From: Alphaproteobacteria bacterium UBA1301
GTDB taxonomy: Bacteria > Pseudomonadota > Alphaproteobacteria > Micropepsales > Micropepsaceae
Direction: 5' to 3'
Assembly: GCA_002307725.1 (NCBI GenBank)
Contig: DBUB01000018.1
Span: forward strand, 1-64,000
Length of the DNA stretch: 64,000 bases
Of the stretch, positions 8,451 to 17,784 are shown piece after piece. The position numbers and the translations under genes were made by a program. The notes below the pieces were generated by a model. That model did not search any database, was not told where the DNA came from, and saw only the letters and a program-made list of their open reading frames with translations. Positions within the stretch are counted from its first letter, which is position 1. Each line of letters opens with the position of its first letter.

Positions 8451-10129
8451 ACTCGCGCTTTCCGCGATTTCTTGGGCGCCGCTTTGGCTTCTTCGATTAG
8501 CCGTTTGGCGGCGGCGCGCGCCTCGGCCGTCACTTCGGCGCCCGACAGCATGCGCGCGACTTCTTCCAAACGCTCGTCGCCGTCAAGCTGTTCCACGATG
8601 GTCTTCGAGCCTTTGCGGCTAATGCGGAAATGGCGCTCGGCACGGGCGGCAACTTGCGGCGAATGGGTGACCAGCAGCACTTGCGTCGTCTGGGCCAGCT
8701 TTTGCAAGCGCAGACCCACCGCATCAGCCACCGCCCCACCGACGCCGCGATCGACCTCGTCGAACACCAGTGCAGCGGGAGGCGCGGCTTGCGCCAGCAC
8801 CACTTTGATGGCGAGAGAGAAGCGCGCCAACTCGCCACCCGAAGCGATTTTCGTCAACGGCCCGAAGGGGGCGCCTTCCACGGTAGCGACTTCAAAGGCG
8901 ACACGTTCCAAGCCTTGCGCGCTCGGCTCGCCTTCGACGAACGCGACGCGGAAGCGGGCATGGCCGAGTTTCAGCGGCGTCAATTCCCCGGCCACGGCTT
9001 TTTCCAAATTCTTGGCGGCGGCTTTGCGCGCTTCGGTGAGACGCATCGCACTGGCAAGAAATTGGGCGCGGGCGTGCGCCGCAGCGGTTTCGGCCTCTTT
9101 CAATTTGCCGCCGGAAAGATCGAGGGCGTCCAACTTTTCGCGGAAACCGGCGAGCACGATCGGCAGGCCGTCGGGCTTCACGGCATATTTGCGGGCGGCC
9201 GCGCGAATGGCGAACAGGCGCTCCTCTTTCCTATCCAGCGCCCCGGCGTCGACCTCGAGCCGCGACAGCAGCGCATCCAACTCGCGCCGGCCTTCTTCGG
9301 TGAGGGTGAAGGCCTGCTCCAGTGCGGTTTCGGCGGCCGCGGCAGCTTTGCGGGCTTGTTCGCTCATGCGGCTAAGCCGTTTCAAAGCGCCGGCCAGTGC
9401 GCTTTCCGCCCCGCGTTCGCCCGAAAGCAGATCGCTGGCGGCAGAGATGTCTTCGGCGATGCGGGCGGCGTTCATGAGCAGCGCGCGTTCGGACGCCAAG
9501 GTTTCTTCTTCGCCCGCTTCGGCGTCGAGCGCCGTCAGTTCATCGACCGCTTGTTTGATGAAATCGGCATCGGCTGCGGCCTGCGCCCGGGTGCGTTTCA
9601 AATCCTCGGCCGCGATGCGGGCGGAATCATAAGCGGCGAACAGCGCGGCCACCTCGCCCGCCAACGCTTCAAGGCCGCCGAAGGCATCAAGCAGGAGGCG
9701 ATGGGTGGCGGAATCGAACAAGCCGCGGTCGTCCGACTGGCCGTGCACTTCCAAGAGAGCGGCGCCGAGGTCTTTGAGGAAACCGACGCCCACCGGCTCG
9801 TCGTTAACAAAGGCTCGCGTGCGCCCGTCAGCAGCCAGCGTCCGGCGCAAGACAATTTCACCCTCGCCCGGGATCGACTGATCGGCCAGCAGCGCCCGCG
9901 CCGGATGTTTCTTGGGCGGCTCGAACAGCGCCGTGGCGGAACCTTGGCTGCTGCCCGGCCGCACACTGGCCCGGCCACCGCCGCGCCCGCCCGTGGCCAA
10001 TCCCAGCGCATCAAGCAGGATCGACTTGCCGGCGCCGGTCTCGCCAGTGAGCACGTTCAAACCGGCGGCGAATTCCAGGGTCGCCGCTTCGATGAGAACA
10101 ATGTCGCGCACGCTCAGGGCAGCGAGCAT
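8447..10129 (-). CDS. recN: DNA repair protein RecN
   Basis: An SMC-like ATPase acting in double-strand break repair. The 560 residues start with the ABC head and Walker A motif GETGAGKS at about 29-36. A long helical middle (about 150-400) rich in Ala, Glu and Arg forms the coiled coil. The C-terminal half carries the ABC signature (ASGGELARFSL) and Walker B (LVFDEVDRGVGG). Usual length is about 553. The stop overlaps the ligA start (ATGA), so the genes are probably co-translated. Confidence 0.95.
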   Translation of the reverse strand: MLAALSVRDIVLIEAATLEFAAGLNVLTGETGAGKSILLDALGLATGGRGGGRASVRPGSSQGSATALFEPPKKHPARALLADQSIPGEGEIVLRRTLAADGRTRAFVNDEPVGVGFLKDLGAALLEVHGQSDDRGLFDSATHRLLLDAFGGLEALAGEVAALFAAYDSARIAAEDLKRTRAQAAADADFIKQAVDELTALDAEAGEEETLASERALLMNAARIAEDISAASDLLSGERGAESALAGALKRLSRMSEQARKAAAAAETALEQAFTLTEEGRRELDALLSRLEVDAGALDRKEERLFAIRAAARKYAVKPDGLPIVLAGFREKLDALDLSGGKLKEAETAAAHARAQFLASAMRLTEARKAAAKNLEKAVAGELTPLKLGHARFRVAFVEGEPSAQGLERVAFEVATVEGAPFGPLTKIASGGELARFSLAIKVVLAQAAPPAALVFDEVDRGVGGAVADAVGLRLQKLAQTTQVLLVTHSPQVAARAERHFRISRKGSKTIVEQLDGDERLEEVARMLSGAEVTAEARAAAKRLIEEAKAAPKKSRKARV

Positions 10130-10159
10130 CGCACCCTACTCTAGAATCTTTCGGAACGA

Positions 10160-10205
10160 ATGGTGTCCAGATGGATGGCCGGGTCAAGCCCGCACCTGAC
10201 AAAAT
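10160..10205. repeat. Possible intergenic palindromic repeat between bamD and recN
   Basis: The stretch contains GATGGCCGGGTCAAGCCCG, in which CGGG and CCCG flank a short loop. Similar strings are common between genes in alphaproteobacteria. Only one copy was noticed in this window, so the assignment is weak. Confidence 0.3.
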
Positions 10206-10218
10206 AGAGGAAAGTCCC

Positions 10219-11064
10219 CTACAGAATATTGCTGAACGCCCGCGACATCCAGGAACCCTTGTCCTCTTCCGGCTTCAGGTTCTTCTTCTGAAGCAGGTTG
10301 TAGGCGTCTTCGTACCAGGGGCTGCCGGGATAGTTATGGCCGAGGATGGCGGCGGCAGTCTGCGCCTCACGGGTCAGCCCGAGGGCGTAATAGGCCTCGG
10401 TCAGGCGCTCCAGCGCTTCGCCGATCTGAGTGGTCTTCTGGTACTGCTCGACCACGACGCGAAAGCGGTTGATGGCGCCGATGTAGTCGTGCTGGTGCAG
10501 GTAATAGCGGCCGATTTCCATCTGCTTGCCGGCCAGATGGTCGAGCGTGAGATCGATTTTCAGGGTGGCGTCGCGGGCGTATTCGGTATCGGGGAAGCGC
10601 TGCACCACGTCCTGCAAGGCGACCAGCGCCTGCTCGGTGTTGGACTGGTCGCGCTCGACATCGACGATCTGCTCATAAAGCGACACCGCCTTGAGATAGA
10701 AGGCGTAAGCCACTTCCTTCGAGCCCGGATGCAGCGAGATGTAGCTGTCGGCGGTGCCGACCGCCTCGGTATATTTGTTGGCCTGGTAATAGCAGTAGGC
10801 GCTCATCAACGTGGCGCGCCGCGCCCACACCGAATAGGGATGCTGGCGTTCGACTTCGGCAAACTGCTTGGCGGCATCGGCCCAGTCGCCGTTGCGCACC
10901 TTCTTCCAGGCATCGCCATAGATCTGCTCGATCGGGCGTTCCTGGTAATCGGCATCGCGCTTTTCTTCTTTGCCGACCTGGCGATCGAACCAAGCGCAAC
11001 CCGACAAAGACATCCCGAAGCTAACGACGAGCACAGCGGCCAAACCGCGCGACAGAAGCTGCAT
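10219..11064 (-). CDS. bamD: Outer membrane assembly lipoprotein BamD (ComL)
   Basis: An essential lipoprotein of the BAM complex that inserts beta-barrel proteins into the outer membrane. The chosen start gives 281 residues with a clean lipoprotein signal peptide ending in the lipobox LSGC, Cys23 being the lipidated residue. The rest is tetratricopeptide-like helices (for example YGDAWKKVRNGDWADAAKQF). The frame is open upstream to 11148, but that adds 28 residues before the signal peptide and is unlikely. Position between lpxC and recN is conserved in alphaproteobacteria. Confidence 0.92.
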   Translation of the reverse strand: MQLLSRGLAAVLVVSFGMSLSGCAWFDRQVGKEEKRDADYQERPIEQIYGDAWKKVRNGDWADAAKQFAEVERQHPYSVWARRATLMSAYCYYQANKYTEAVGTADSYISLHPGSKEVAYAFYLKAVSLYEQIVDVERDQSNTEQALVALQDVVQRFPDTEYARDATLKIDLTLDHLAGKQMEIGRYYLHQHDYIGAINRFRVVVEQYQKTTQIGEALERLTEAYYALGLTREAQTAAAILGHNYPGSPWYEDAYNLLQKKNLKPEEDKGSWMSRAFSNIL

Positions 11065-11204
11065 GGACAATGTTTTCCGTTCTGGCGCCCCCATTCGAGC
11101 GCTGGTCCGCCTTATCGCATCTGGAGTGAGGTGCGGTCCAGAGGGCAAAACCGCCTTTGTATTAACCGGTTAGCGGTTACGACGACGTAATTTGGCGGTG
11201 ATGT

Positions 11205-12059
11205 TCACGGCGCCGCCACCAACCGGTAATTGGCCGGGTCGGAAAACAAGGCCCGGAGCAAGGCATTATTGAGGGCATGGCCGGAGCGCACCCCTTCGAA
11301 GCGGGCGATCAGGGGCATGCCGGCCAACGCCAAATCGCCCACGGCGTCCAGGATCTTGTGGCGCACGAACTCGTCGGGAAACCGCATGATGTCGGCGTTC
11401 AGCACCTTATCGCCATCAATTGCCAGGGTATTGTGCAGCGAGGCGCCATGGCCCCGATCCATCTGTTTCAAGGCCTCGAGCTGGGAAATGTCGCCAAATG
11501 TCCGCGCCGGCGCGATCTCACCCCGGAACGCCGCGGGCGAATAGTCGAAGGCGAAGCGCTGCTGGCCGATGGCGGTCGAGGCGAACGCGATCTCGAAGGT
11601 GAATTGTAAGGCCGGCGCCGGGGCCAAAGCAGCATGGGCGTCCTTGTGCGTCACTTCCACGCGGCGGACAATCTTCACCGCTTGGCGGGGGGTGTCGTGC
11701 TCCTTAACCCCGGCGGCATCGAGAAGTTCCAGGAAGGACAAGGCGTCGCCATCCAGCACCGGCGGCTCGGGGCCATCGACCATCACGACCAGATCGTCGA
11801 TGCCGGCCCCAAAAATCGCCGCCATCAGGTGCTCGACCACGGCCACACTGGCCCGGCCGCTCTCGAGGGTGGTGCCGAGGGTGGTTTCGCTGACCAGATC
11901 ATACCGGGCCGGGACCTCGATCCCGTCCATGTCCAGACGCCGAAAGACCACGCCAGTGCCTGCCGCCGCCGGCGCCAGAATCATGCGGACCTGGGTACCG
12001 GCATGGAGCGCAATGCCTTCACAGGCAACTTCCTTGGCGATGGTGTGTCTGGCGGTCAT
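11205..12059 (-). CDS. lpxC: UDP-3-O-acyl-N-acetylglucosamine deacetylase
   Basis: This zinc enzyme catalyses the committed step of lipid A synthesis in the cytoplasm. The 284 residues contain the zinc and catalytic motifs VEHLMAA, then RHKILDAVGD (His and Asp ligands) and RSGHALNN (catalytic His). Slightly shorter than the usual 300 or so because the C-terminal tail is short. It lies downstream of ftsZ as in many alphaproteobacteria, but the ftsZ terminator and a + strand insert separate them, so it must have its own promoter in about 12060-12200. Confidence 0.95.
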   Translation of the reverse strand: MTARHTIAKEVACEGIALHAGTQVRMILAPAAAGTGVVFRRLDMDGIEVPARYDLVSETTLGTTLESGRASVAVVEHLMAAIFGAGIDDLVVMVDGPEPPVLDGDALSFLELLDAAGVKEHDTPRQAVKIVRRVEVTHKDAHAALAPAPALQFTFEIAFASTAIGQQRFAFDYSPAAFRGEIAPARTFGDISQLEALKQMDRGHGASLHNTLAIDGDKVLNADIMRFPDEFVRHKILDAVGDLALAGMPLIARFEGVRSGHALNNALLRALFSDPANYRLVAAP

Positions 12060-12237
12060 GCGGCGAGGCTACCCGTAAAAACAGAGCTGAGATCATACAA
12101 GCGTCAAAAGTATCGTCACATCACGGTTCGTACCAGGATGTTACGTGGAAAATGGCCCTGCCAGGACAAATTCTGTCGCTGCGCTAACAGAACGCTAACG
12201 CCCCCTCCGCTAGATTGGCCGCGTAAAGGCAAAATTC

Positions 12238-12432
12238 ATGTCGCAGGACCACAGCACCAGCACCGTTTGCACAGCGGCCGAAACCGAGGACTGGCTGGCG
12301 ATGGAGCTTGAAGAAGAGAACGGCTGCCGCGTTGCGGCGGTCGCATGGTCCGCGGCGCATGCCCGCCCGATCCTGTCGGTCGCCATCATCGTGGTGATGA
12401 GCCTGGTGCTCGGCGCCATGATCTTCGGCTGA
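12238..12432 (+). CDS. Small membrane protein, hypothetical
   Basis: A 64-residue product with an acidic N-terminal half and one C-terminal transmembrane segment (about residues 44-62, Ile/Val/Leu rich). AAAGGC precedes the ATG at a good distance. No family is recognised. It sits divergently from lpxC and upstream of the ThuA-like gene. Small size and lack of a known family limit confidence. Confidence 0.45.
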   Translation: MSQDHSTSTVCTAAETEDWLAMELEEENGCRVAAVAWSAAHARPILSVAIIVVMSLVLGAMIFG

Positions 12433-12607
12433 AGCTTCCCATTGTAAGGCTTGCGCATGACCGGTTTGCGAGCGGCGCCATCACGCAGTAACTATCCTTC
12501 ACACGGCGGAACGCGAGATTGTTGCCAGGTCCTTCAATTGACGGGGGCTGCGATCACGCCCTAGCCTGTTGCGGCGCAGCGGAAACACAGGTTTGGTGAG
12601 GACGTCG

Positions 12608-13378
12608 ATGAAACGCATTGCATTGGTTCTGGCTGCCGCTCTCGTAGTGATGATCCCATCCAGCAGTTGGGCCGACGGCCAGTACAAGGTGCTGGTGGTG
12701 GCCATGCCCAGCAAGTACCACTACGAATTTGTTCCGATCGCGCGCGACAGCCTGGAACGGATGGCGAAGCTGCAGGCGTTTGAGATCACCTTTGCCACCA
12801 CTGGCGAGGCGTTGAACCAGGACCTGAAGCCGTATGCGGCCGTGATGTTGCTGAACACGCCGACCGAAGAGTTGACCGCGGCCGAGCGCGCCAATTTCGA
12901 GGCTTATATGCGCGACGGCGGTAATGCGGTGGTCGTGCATCGCGCCGCCATCGATCTGCCCGCGGGCGGTTGGGTCTGGTACGAGAAGCTGGTGGGGCGC
13001 ACCGTCGGCACCCATCCGATGCTGCAGACCGGCGTGGTGACGGTGGTGGATAAGAGCTTCCCCGCGACCTTTGGCGTTCCCGAACGCTGGATTTGGAGCG
13101 ATGAATTCTACCCGACGACCAACCCCTACAACGTCAGCATCAACCCGGTGCTGAATGTGGATGAGGCGAGTTACGATCCAACCAAAATCTGGCCCGGCCA
13201 AGTCGCAAAAGGAATGGGCAAGGATCATCCGGTCGCTTGGTATCACACTTATGAAAACGGCCGCGTGTTCGTCACCACGCTGGGGCACAGTGTCGAAATG
13301 TACCGCGACCAGCACTATCTGGACCACCTCATAGGCGGCATCTACTGGGCCGCAACCGGCCTCGGACAGCGGCACTGA
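12608..13378 (+). CDS. Exported ThuA-like domain protein
   Basis: A 256-residue ThuA family protein (class I glutamine amidotransferase-like fold, often found with sugar-use genes). The first 22 residues form a Sec signal peptide ending in SSWA before DGQ, so the mature protein is periplasmic. Family features include VVVHRAA and HPVAWYHTYENGRVFVTTLGH-type sequence near residues 214-234. GGTGAGG lies before the ATG, which is why 12608 is chosen over the earlier in-frame ATG at 12569. The substrate is unknown. Confidence 0.82.
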   Translation: MKRIALVLAAALVVMIPSSSWADGQYKVLVVAMPSKYHYEFVPIARDSLERMAKLQAFEITFATTGEALNQDLKPYAAVMLLNTPTEELTAAERANFEAYMRDGGNAVVVHRAAIDLPAGGWVWYEKLVGRTVGTHPMLQTGVVTVVDKSFPATFGVPERWIWSDEFYPTTNPYNVSINPVLNVDEASYDPTKIWPGQVAKGMGKDHPVAWYHTYENGRVFVTTLGHSVEMYRDQHYLDHLIGGIYWAATGLGQRH

Positions 13379-13833
13379 ATACCAACCGGCATAACATTCC
13401 GTTATGGCCGCCCTCGCGGGCCATGACAATAAACTCATATGCGATTGCCCTGCCGCGAGGGAGGTGACGGTTCCTGTTTGGCGCACCGCGCTTGACTGTT
13501 CTGTTTTTGTTCTTTATGGTCCGGTCTGCGGTTTTTGACGAGGATTGCCGGACGAAACACGCGGGAACGGGTCCCAGCGAAGCCCTGCCTCGCACGCACG
13601 ACATATAATAGGACCAGCATGCGCGCTCGTGCGCGTTACGGGCAGAACCTGGCAAAGGACGACGTAAGACCGTGCATCACCGCGTGAGACCTGCGGGCAG
13701 CGGCGCACGGCGGCGGCAAATACGCGAGAATGGCTCTGCTTCGTGCGGTCTGTTGAGGAAGCGGACTGTGACCAGTCATTCGCTGCTTGAAGGCGGCGTT
13801 CGCTGGCGCCCCGGCTTCCGGGGGAAATCCCAA
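13379..13833. other. Gene-free stretch between ThuA-like gene and ftsZ terminator
   Basis: No convincing protein frame. Just after the ThuA-like stop, ATGGCC and GGCCAT pair in a weak hairpin (about 13403-13423) that might end that transcript. A TTGACG hexamer lies near 13534 and the string GACATATAATAGG near 13600, either of which could be promoter parts. I could not match the stretch to 6S RNA, tmRNA or SRP RNA. Confidence 0.4.
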
Positions 13834-13873
13834 CCAAAAGCGGACTTGCGGCATCCCGCAAGCCCGCTTTTGG
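13834..13873 (-). terminator. Hairpin terminator after ftsZ
   Basis: Arms CCAAAAGCGGACTTGCGG and CCGCAAGCCCGCTTTTGG pair with one mismatch around a 4-base loop, 17 bases beyond the ftsZ stop. On the minus strand a moderate T-rich tail follows. On the plus strand TTTT follows, so it may work in both directions. Confidence 0.8.
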
Positions 13874-13890
13874 CGTGTTTTAAGACCTCG

Positions 13891-15459
13891 TCAGTTCGTC
13901 TGCTTGCGCAGGAAGGCCGGGATTTCGAACTGGTCGCCGCTCTTCTGGTCGGCAAACAGGTCACTGCCTTGCGGCGCGGTTGGCGTCGGTGCCCCACGCA
14001 GCGGCTCGGCCTGGGCCATGGCACGCGGCTGCGGCGCCGACGAACGCATGGAATGCTGGGCCGTCGGCTGCATCCGTGGCGCCGGTTCGACGCGCGGCTC
14101 TTCCTTGCGGCCCCAGCCGAAAATGCCCCGGCGCTTCTTCTCCGGATCATGGCGCACGGGAATAACTTCGTCCTGCATCGGATGCGGCATCACCGGCCCA
14201 GCTTCCGGCAACGGAGCCGACGGCAGATCGGCCGACGGCAGGTCGGCGCCGCCGAGGATCATGGCTTCGGTGGCGGTACGGCTGGAATTGAGGCTAGCTT
14301 CAAGATCTTCGAGGCGGCGGTGCACCGGGCTCGGCACGACCGTCTGAGCCGCGGCCGCTTGGGCCACGACCGACTGCGGCGTCGGCAGCGGGGTGACCGG
14401 CTTCTGCACGCTGGCGGCGGCCGCCTTCAGCATGTCGATCGGCCGCTGCTTGTTGCGCGGAAACTGCTCGATGTTCTTGCCGACGCGCATTTCGGCCGCC
14501 TCGATGCCGGTCGCAACCACCGAAACGCGGATGCGGCCTTCCATATCGGCGAGGATGGTGTTGCCGAAAATGATATTGGCGTCGGGATCGACCTCGGCGC
14601 GGATGCGGTTGGCCGCGGCTTCGACTTCGAACAGTCCCAGGTCGGGACCGCCGGTGATGTTGATGAGCACGCCGCGGGCGCCCTTCATCGACACATCGTC
14701 GAGCAACGGGTTGGAAATGGCCATATCGGCGGCCTTCTGGGCGCGATCTTCGCCCTCGGCCTCGCCGGTGCCCATCATCGCCTTGCCCATCTCGGTGATC
14801 ACCGACTTGATGTCGGCAAAGTCGAGGTTGATCAGGCCGGGGCTGACGATCAGGTCGGTGACGCCGCGGACGCCGGCATGCAGCACATCATCGGCCATGG
14901 CAAAGGCCTGGGCGAAGGTGGTGCGGTCGTTGGCGACGCGGAACAGGTTCTGGTTGGGAATGACGATCAGGGTGTGGACGAACTGCTGCAGCTCGGCGAT
15001 GCCCTTTTCGGCAATCCGCATGCGGCGTTCGCCTTCGAAAGCGAATGGCTTGGTGACGACGCCGACGGTGAGAATCCCCGCCTCGCGCACTGCCCGGGCG
15101 ATAACCGGAGCCGCCCCCGTGCCGGTGCCGCCGCCCATACCGGCGGTGATGAACACCATGTGGGAGTCCTTGAGATGCTCCATGATTTCTTCGAGCGTCT
15201 CTTCGGCTGACGCCTTGCCGATGTCGGGCTGAGCGCCGGCGCCCTGGCCTTCGGTGACATGGGCGCCGAGTTGGACCCGCCGCTCGGCCTTGGAGCCGGC
15301 AAGCGCCTGGGCATCGGTGTTCGCGACGACGAACTCGACGCCTTCCAGCTTGGCGGCGATCATGTTGTTGACCGCGTTGCCACCGGCGCCACCGACGCCG
15401 AGAACAGTAATGCGGGGACGAAGCTCTTGCGCTTCAGGCGCCTTGAAACTGATCGCCAT
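13891..15459 (-). CDS. ftsZ: Cell division protein FtsZ
   Basis: The tubulin-like GTPase that forms the Z ring. The 522 residues comprise a GTPase domain with the signature GGGTGTG at 109-115 and a T7 loop containing NLDFADIK, then a proline/alanine/glutamine-rich linker from about residue 330, and the conserved C-terminal peptide EIPAFLRKQ that binds FtsA. The long linker is typical of alphaproteobacteria (E. coli FtsZ has 383 residues). Last gene of the dcw transcript, 73 bases after ftsA and directly before a terminator. Confidence 0.97.
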   Translation of the reverse strand: MAISFKAPEAQELRPRITVLGVGGAGGNAVNNMIAAKLEGVEFVVANTDAQALAGSKAERRVQLGAHVTEGQGAGAQPDIGKASAEETLEEIMEHLKDSHMVFITAGMGGGTGTGAAPVIARAVREAGILTVGVVTKPFAFEGERRMRIAEKGIAELQQFVHTLIVIPNQNLFRVANDRTTFAQAFAMADDVLHAGVRGVTDLIVSPGLINLDFADIKSVITEMGKAMMGTGEAEGEDRAQKAADMAISNPLLDDVSMKGARGVLINITGGPDLGLFEVEAAANRIRAEVDPDANIIFGNTILADMEGRIRVSVVATGIEAAEMRVGKNIEQFPRNKQRPIDMLKAAAASVQKPVTPLPTPQSVVAQAAAAQTVVPSPVHRRLEDLEASLNSSRTATEAMILGGADLPSADLPSAPLPEAGPVMPHPMQDEVIPVRHDPEKKRRGIFGWGRKEEPRVEPAPRMQPTAQHSMRSSAPQPRAMAQAEPLRGAPTPTAPQGSDLFADQKSGDQFEIPAFLRKQTN

Positions 15460-15532
15460 GTTTTTACTCTCCTTGGCTTGTCGCGTTTTTTGTCGCCATT
15501 AGCTCAAAGCGAATCACAACCTTAACGTTGAA

Positions 15533-16813
15533 TCATCCGATGAGCCCTCTGGTCAACCGTGAGAGCCATCCTTTGCTTCCATTTTCTTCGTGTTGGGCTG
15601 CGAGTTCCGGATTGAGCACCTCCGGCGGCATCGTTGCGCCGGCCATCAGAAGTCCGATGGCCGTTGCGTAATCAGGTCCTGCTGAAGATGCAGGCATTCC
15701 GCTTTGCGGCCGCGGACGGCCGATTCGTACTTGTTTGTTTAAAACCCGGGCGGCGAGTTCGCGCGCCCCGGCAAGCTGGCTGGCACCACCGGTCAAAACC
15801 AGACGGCGGCCCGCGGCCACGTCGTAACCGGAGTCGCGCAGGCGCTTCTGGACCTCGCCGAAGGTCTCTTCCAGACGGGCCTGGATAATCCGCGTCAGCA
15901 TCGAGCGGGGAACGCGCAAATCGCCTTCGTCGGTCTCCTCGCCCATCTGCGGCACGCTGACCACGTCGGCACCGGATTCGATGTCGCCGAGGGCGGCGCC
16001 GTAGAGCACCTTGGCCCGCTCGGCCGCCGCCAGCGGCGACGCCAGCATGCGGGCGAGATCGGAGGTGACCGCCGCCCCGCCGATCGGCACGACGTCGGCA
16101 TGGACGAGATGGCCTTCGAGGAACACGGCAATCGAGGTGCAACCGCCACCCATGTCGATGATGGTGGCGCCAAGCTGCTTTTCGTCGTCCGACAGCACCG
16201 ACAGGCCCGAGGCATACGGCGCGAACAACGCCGCCGCGACATTCAGATGGCAGCGCTCCACGGCGATGCGCAGATTGGCGAGTGCCGTCGGCTTCACCGC
16301 GATGGCATGCATCGAGACGCCGATCCGCTGGCCGACCATGCCGTAGGGATCGCGCACGCCGAGGGACTCGTCGACCACGTAAGAGGTCGGCATCGGCTGG
16401 ATCACGACATGGCCGTCGAGCTGGCAGCGGGCGCGACCTTCGGCCAAGAGCTGGCGCAGGATGTCGTCGGTGACCTCAGCGCCGTCGAGCGCCATCACCG
16501 CCCGCGAGGTGATCGAGGCCGGATTGCCGCAATTGATCGAGATGAGGACGTTCTGGATGCGCGCATCGGCGAGGTTTTCGGCCGCCGCCACGCATTCGCT
16601 GATCGATTCCTCGGCGGCGGTCATTTCCACCACCGTACCGGACCTGAAGCCCCGGCTTTCGCGCAAGGACGCGCCAACGACCTTGACCTGCCCTGGATCG
16701 CAGCGAGCAATCAGGCACACCGTCTTGGTCGAGCCGATGTCGAGCACCGCCACCAGACCTGTGCGGTAGGCCGGAATACCGTCGACGGCTCGCAATCGCA
16801 CCGATTCACCCAT
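15533..16813 (-). CDS. ftsA: Cell division protein FtsA
   Basis: An actin-like ATPase that anchors FtsZ to the membrane. The 426 residues contain the phosphate loops DIGSTKT (about 25-31) and DMGGGCTS (about 220), the adenosine motif LTGGASQLAG, and a C-terminal amphipathic helix (GWLSRLTRGLIG) that acts as membrane anchor. The ATG shares one base with the ftsQ stop. Confidence 0.96.
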   Translation of the reverse strand: MGESVRLRAVDGIPAYRTGLVAVLDIGSTKTVCLIARCDPGQVKVVGASLRESRGFRSGTVVEMTAAEESISECVAAAENLADARIQNVLISINCGNPASITSRAVMALDGAEVTDDILRQLLAEGRARCQLDGHVVIQPMPTSYVVDESLGVRDPYGMVGQRIGVSMHAIAVKPTALANLRIAVERCHLNVAAALFAPYASGLSVLSDDEKQLGATIIDMGGGCTSIAVFLEGHLVHADVVPIGGAAVTSDLARMLASPLAAAERAKVLYGAALGDIESGADVVSVPQMGEETDEGDLRVPRSMLTRIIQARLEETFGEVQKRLRDSGYDVAAGRRLVLTGGASQLAGARELAARVLNKQVRIGRPRPQSGMPASSAGPDYATAIGLLMAGATMPPEVLNPELAAQHEENGSKGWLSRLTRGLIG

Positions 16814-17784
16814 CAGATCGCACTCCCCGTTTCGGTCTTCTTCTCCTTCGATGGCACGCCGTCGCGGCCGACAACGAAGAAGAAGGGTGAGGTAGGTCTC
16901 AAGTCGATTTCGCGGATATTCGTTTCCAGAATGCCCTCGTCCACAATCAGCCGGTCGAGCTCCTTGATCTGGGCATCCCAGTCAGTCTCCGGCAGCTTGA
17001 CGATGACGCCATTGTCGAGGATCAGGTTCCAGCGGCGGCCCGATTGGTATTGATAGGCCTTGACCCGCTTGACGATGGCGCGGTGACGCGCGACCGCCTC
17101 GATGAATCCGAGCGCATGTTCGGGCGCGCCGTCGCCGAGCAGCAGCGGCAAGCCGGCAAATCTGGCCGAGCTGTCAGAGGTGATGACGCGGCCCTGGCGC
17201 TCGACCAGCAAAACGCCGTTCGGCGTCTGCCAGTGCGCATAGGGCACACGTTCGGTGATCTTGACAGTAAGATCGTCGGGATAGCGCCGTTTGATATCGG
17301 CATCGGCAACCCAGGGCAGTGTCATCAGGCGGGCGCGGGCTTGGCGCAGGTTGACGCCAAAAATCGACTGGTTCGCTTTGACCCCAAGCGCAGCCATGAT
17401 GTCGGCTGGTGCGGTACGGGCGTTGCCGTAAAGATGAACTTGGGCGATGCCAAAACCGGCGTGGCTGACCAGCGCATTCGCCGCCACATCGGTCTTATTG
17501 AGCGTGCGAGGGATCACACCACCCGTCACAATAGCAGCCGCGACGCTGAGGATCACGACCACGATCGTGAGCAGCACCATCGGACGGCGCGGGCTGAAAA
17601 TCGCGGCGACAACGCGACCGACGCCCGCCCAGAATCCGCTCGCGCGCTTCGAACGGCGCGGCTGCGGGGCAGCCCCGCGGGTGATGCCGCGCGCCGGACT
17701 GCGGCTGGATTTGCCGCGGGTCCGTTCCGAAGGGCGTTGCTTGCTTACCGGTCGCACGAAGCGTCCTCCACGATCCATCGGCAC
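16813..17784 (-). CDS. ftsQ: Cell division protein FtsQ
   Basis: A bitopic membrane protein linking early and late divisome proteins. The 323 residues have a basic cytoplasmic tail rich in Arg and Ser (1-68), one transmembrane segment (about 69-90), a POTRA domain (IAQVHLYGNARTAPADI onwards) and the FtsQ beta domain. The start lies 40 bases inside ddl. An ATG two codons later would still overlap. Confidence 0.93.
   Translation of the reverse strand: MPMDRGGRFVRPVSKQRPSERTRGKSSRSPARGITRGAAPQPRRSKRASGFWAGVGRVVAAIFSPRRPMVLLTIVVVILSVAAAIVTGGVIPRTLNKTDVAANALVSHAGFGIAQVHLYGNARTAPADIMAALGVKANQSIFGVNLRQARARLMTLPWVADADIKRRYPDDLTVKITERVPYAHWQTPNGVLLVERQGRVITSDSSARFAGLPLLLGDGAPEHALGFIEAVARHRAIVKRVKAYQYQSGRRWNLILDNGVIVKLPETDWDAQIKELDRLIVDEGILETNIREIDLRPTSPFFFVVGRDGVPSKEKKTETGSAI

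Noticed and set aside
8472..10144. Long + strand frames opposite recN
   Set aside because: Low-complexity shadows; the RecN reading has all expected motifs.
13440..13833. Possible 6S, tmRNA or SRP RNA downstream of ftsZ
   Set aside because: None of the conserved core strings of those RNAs was found on either strand.
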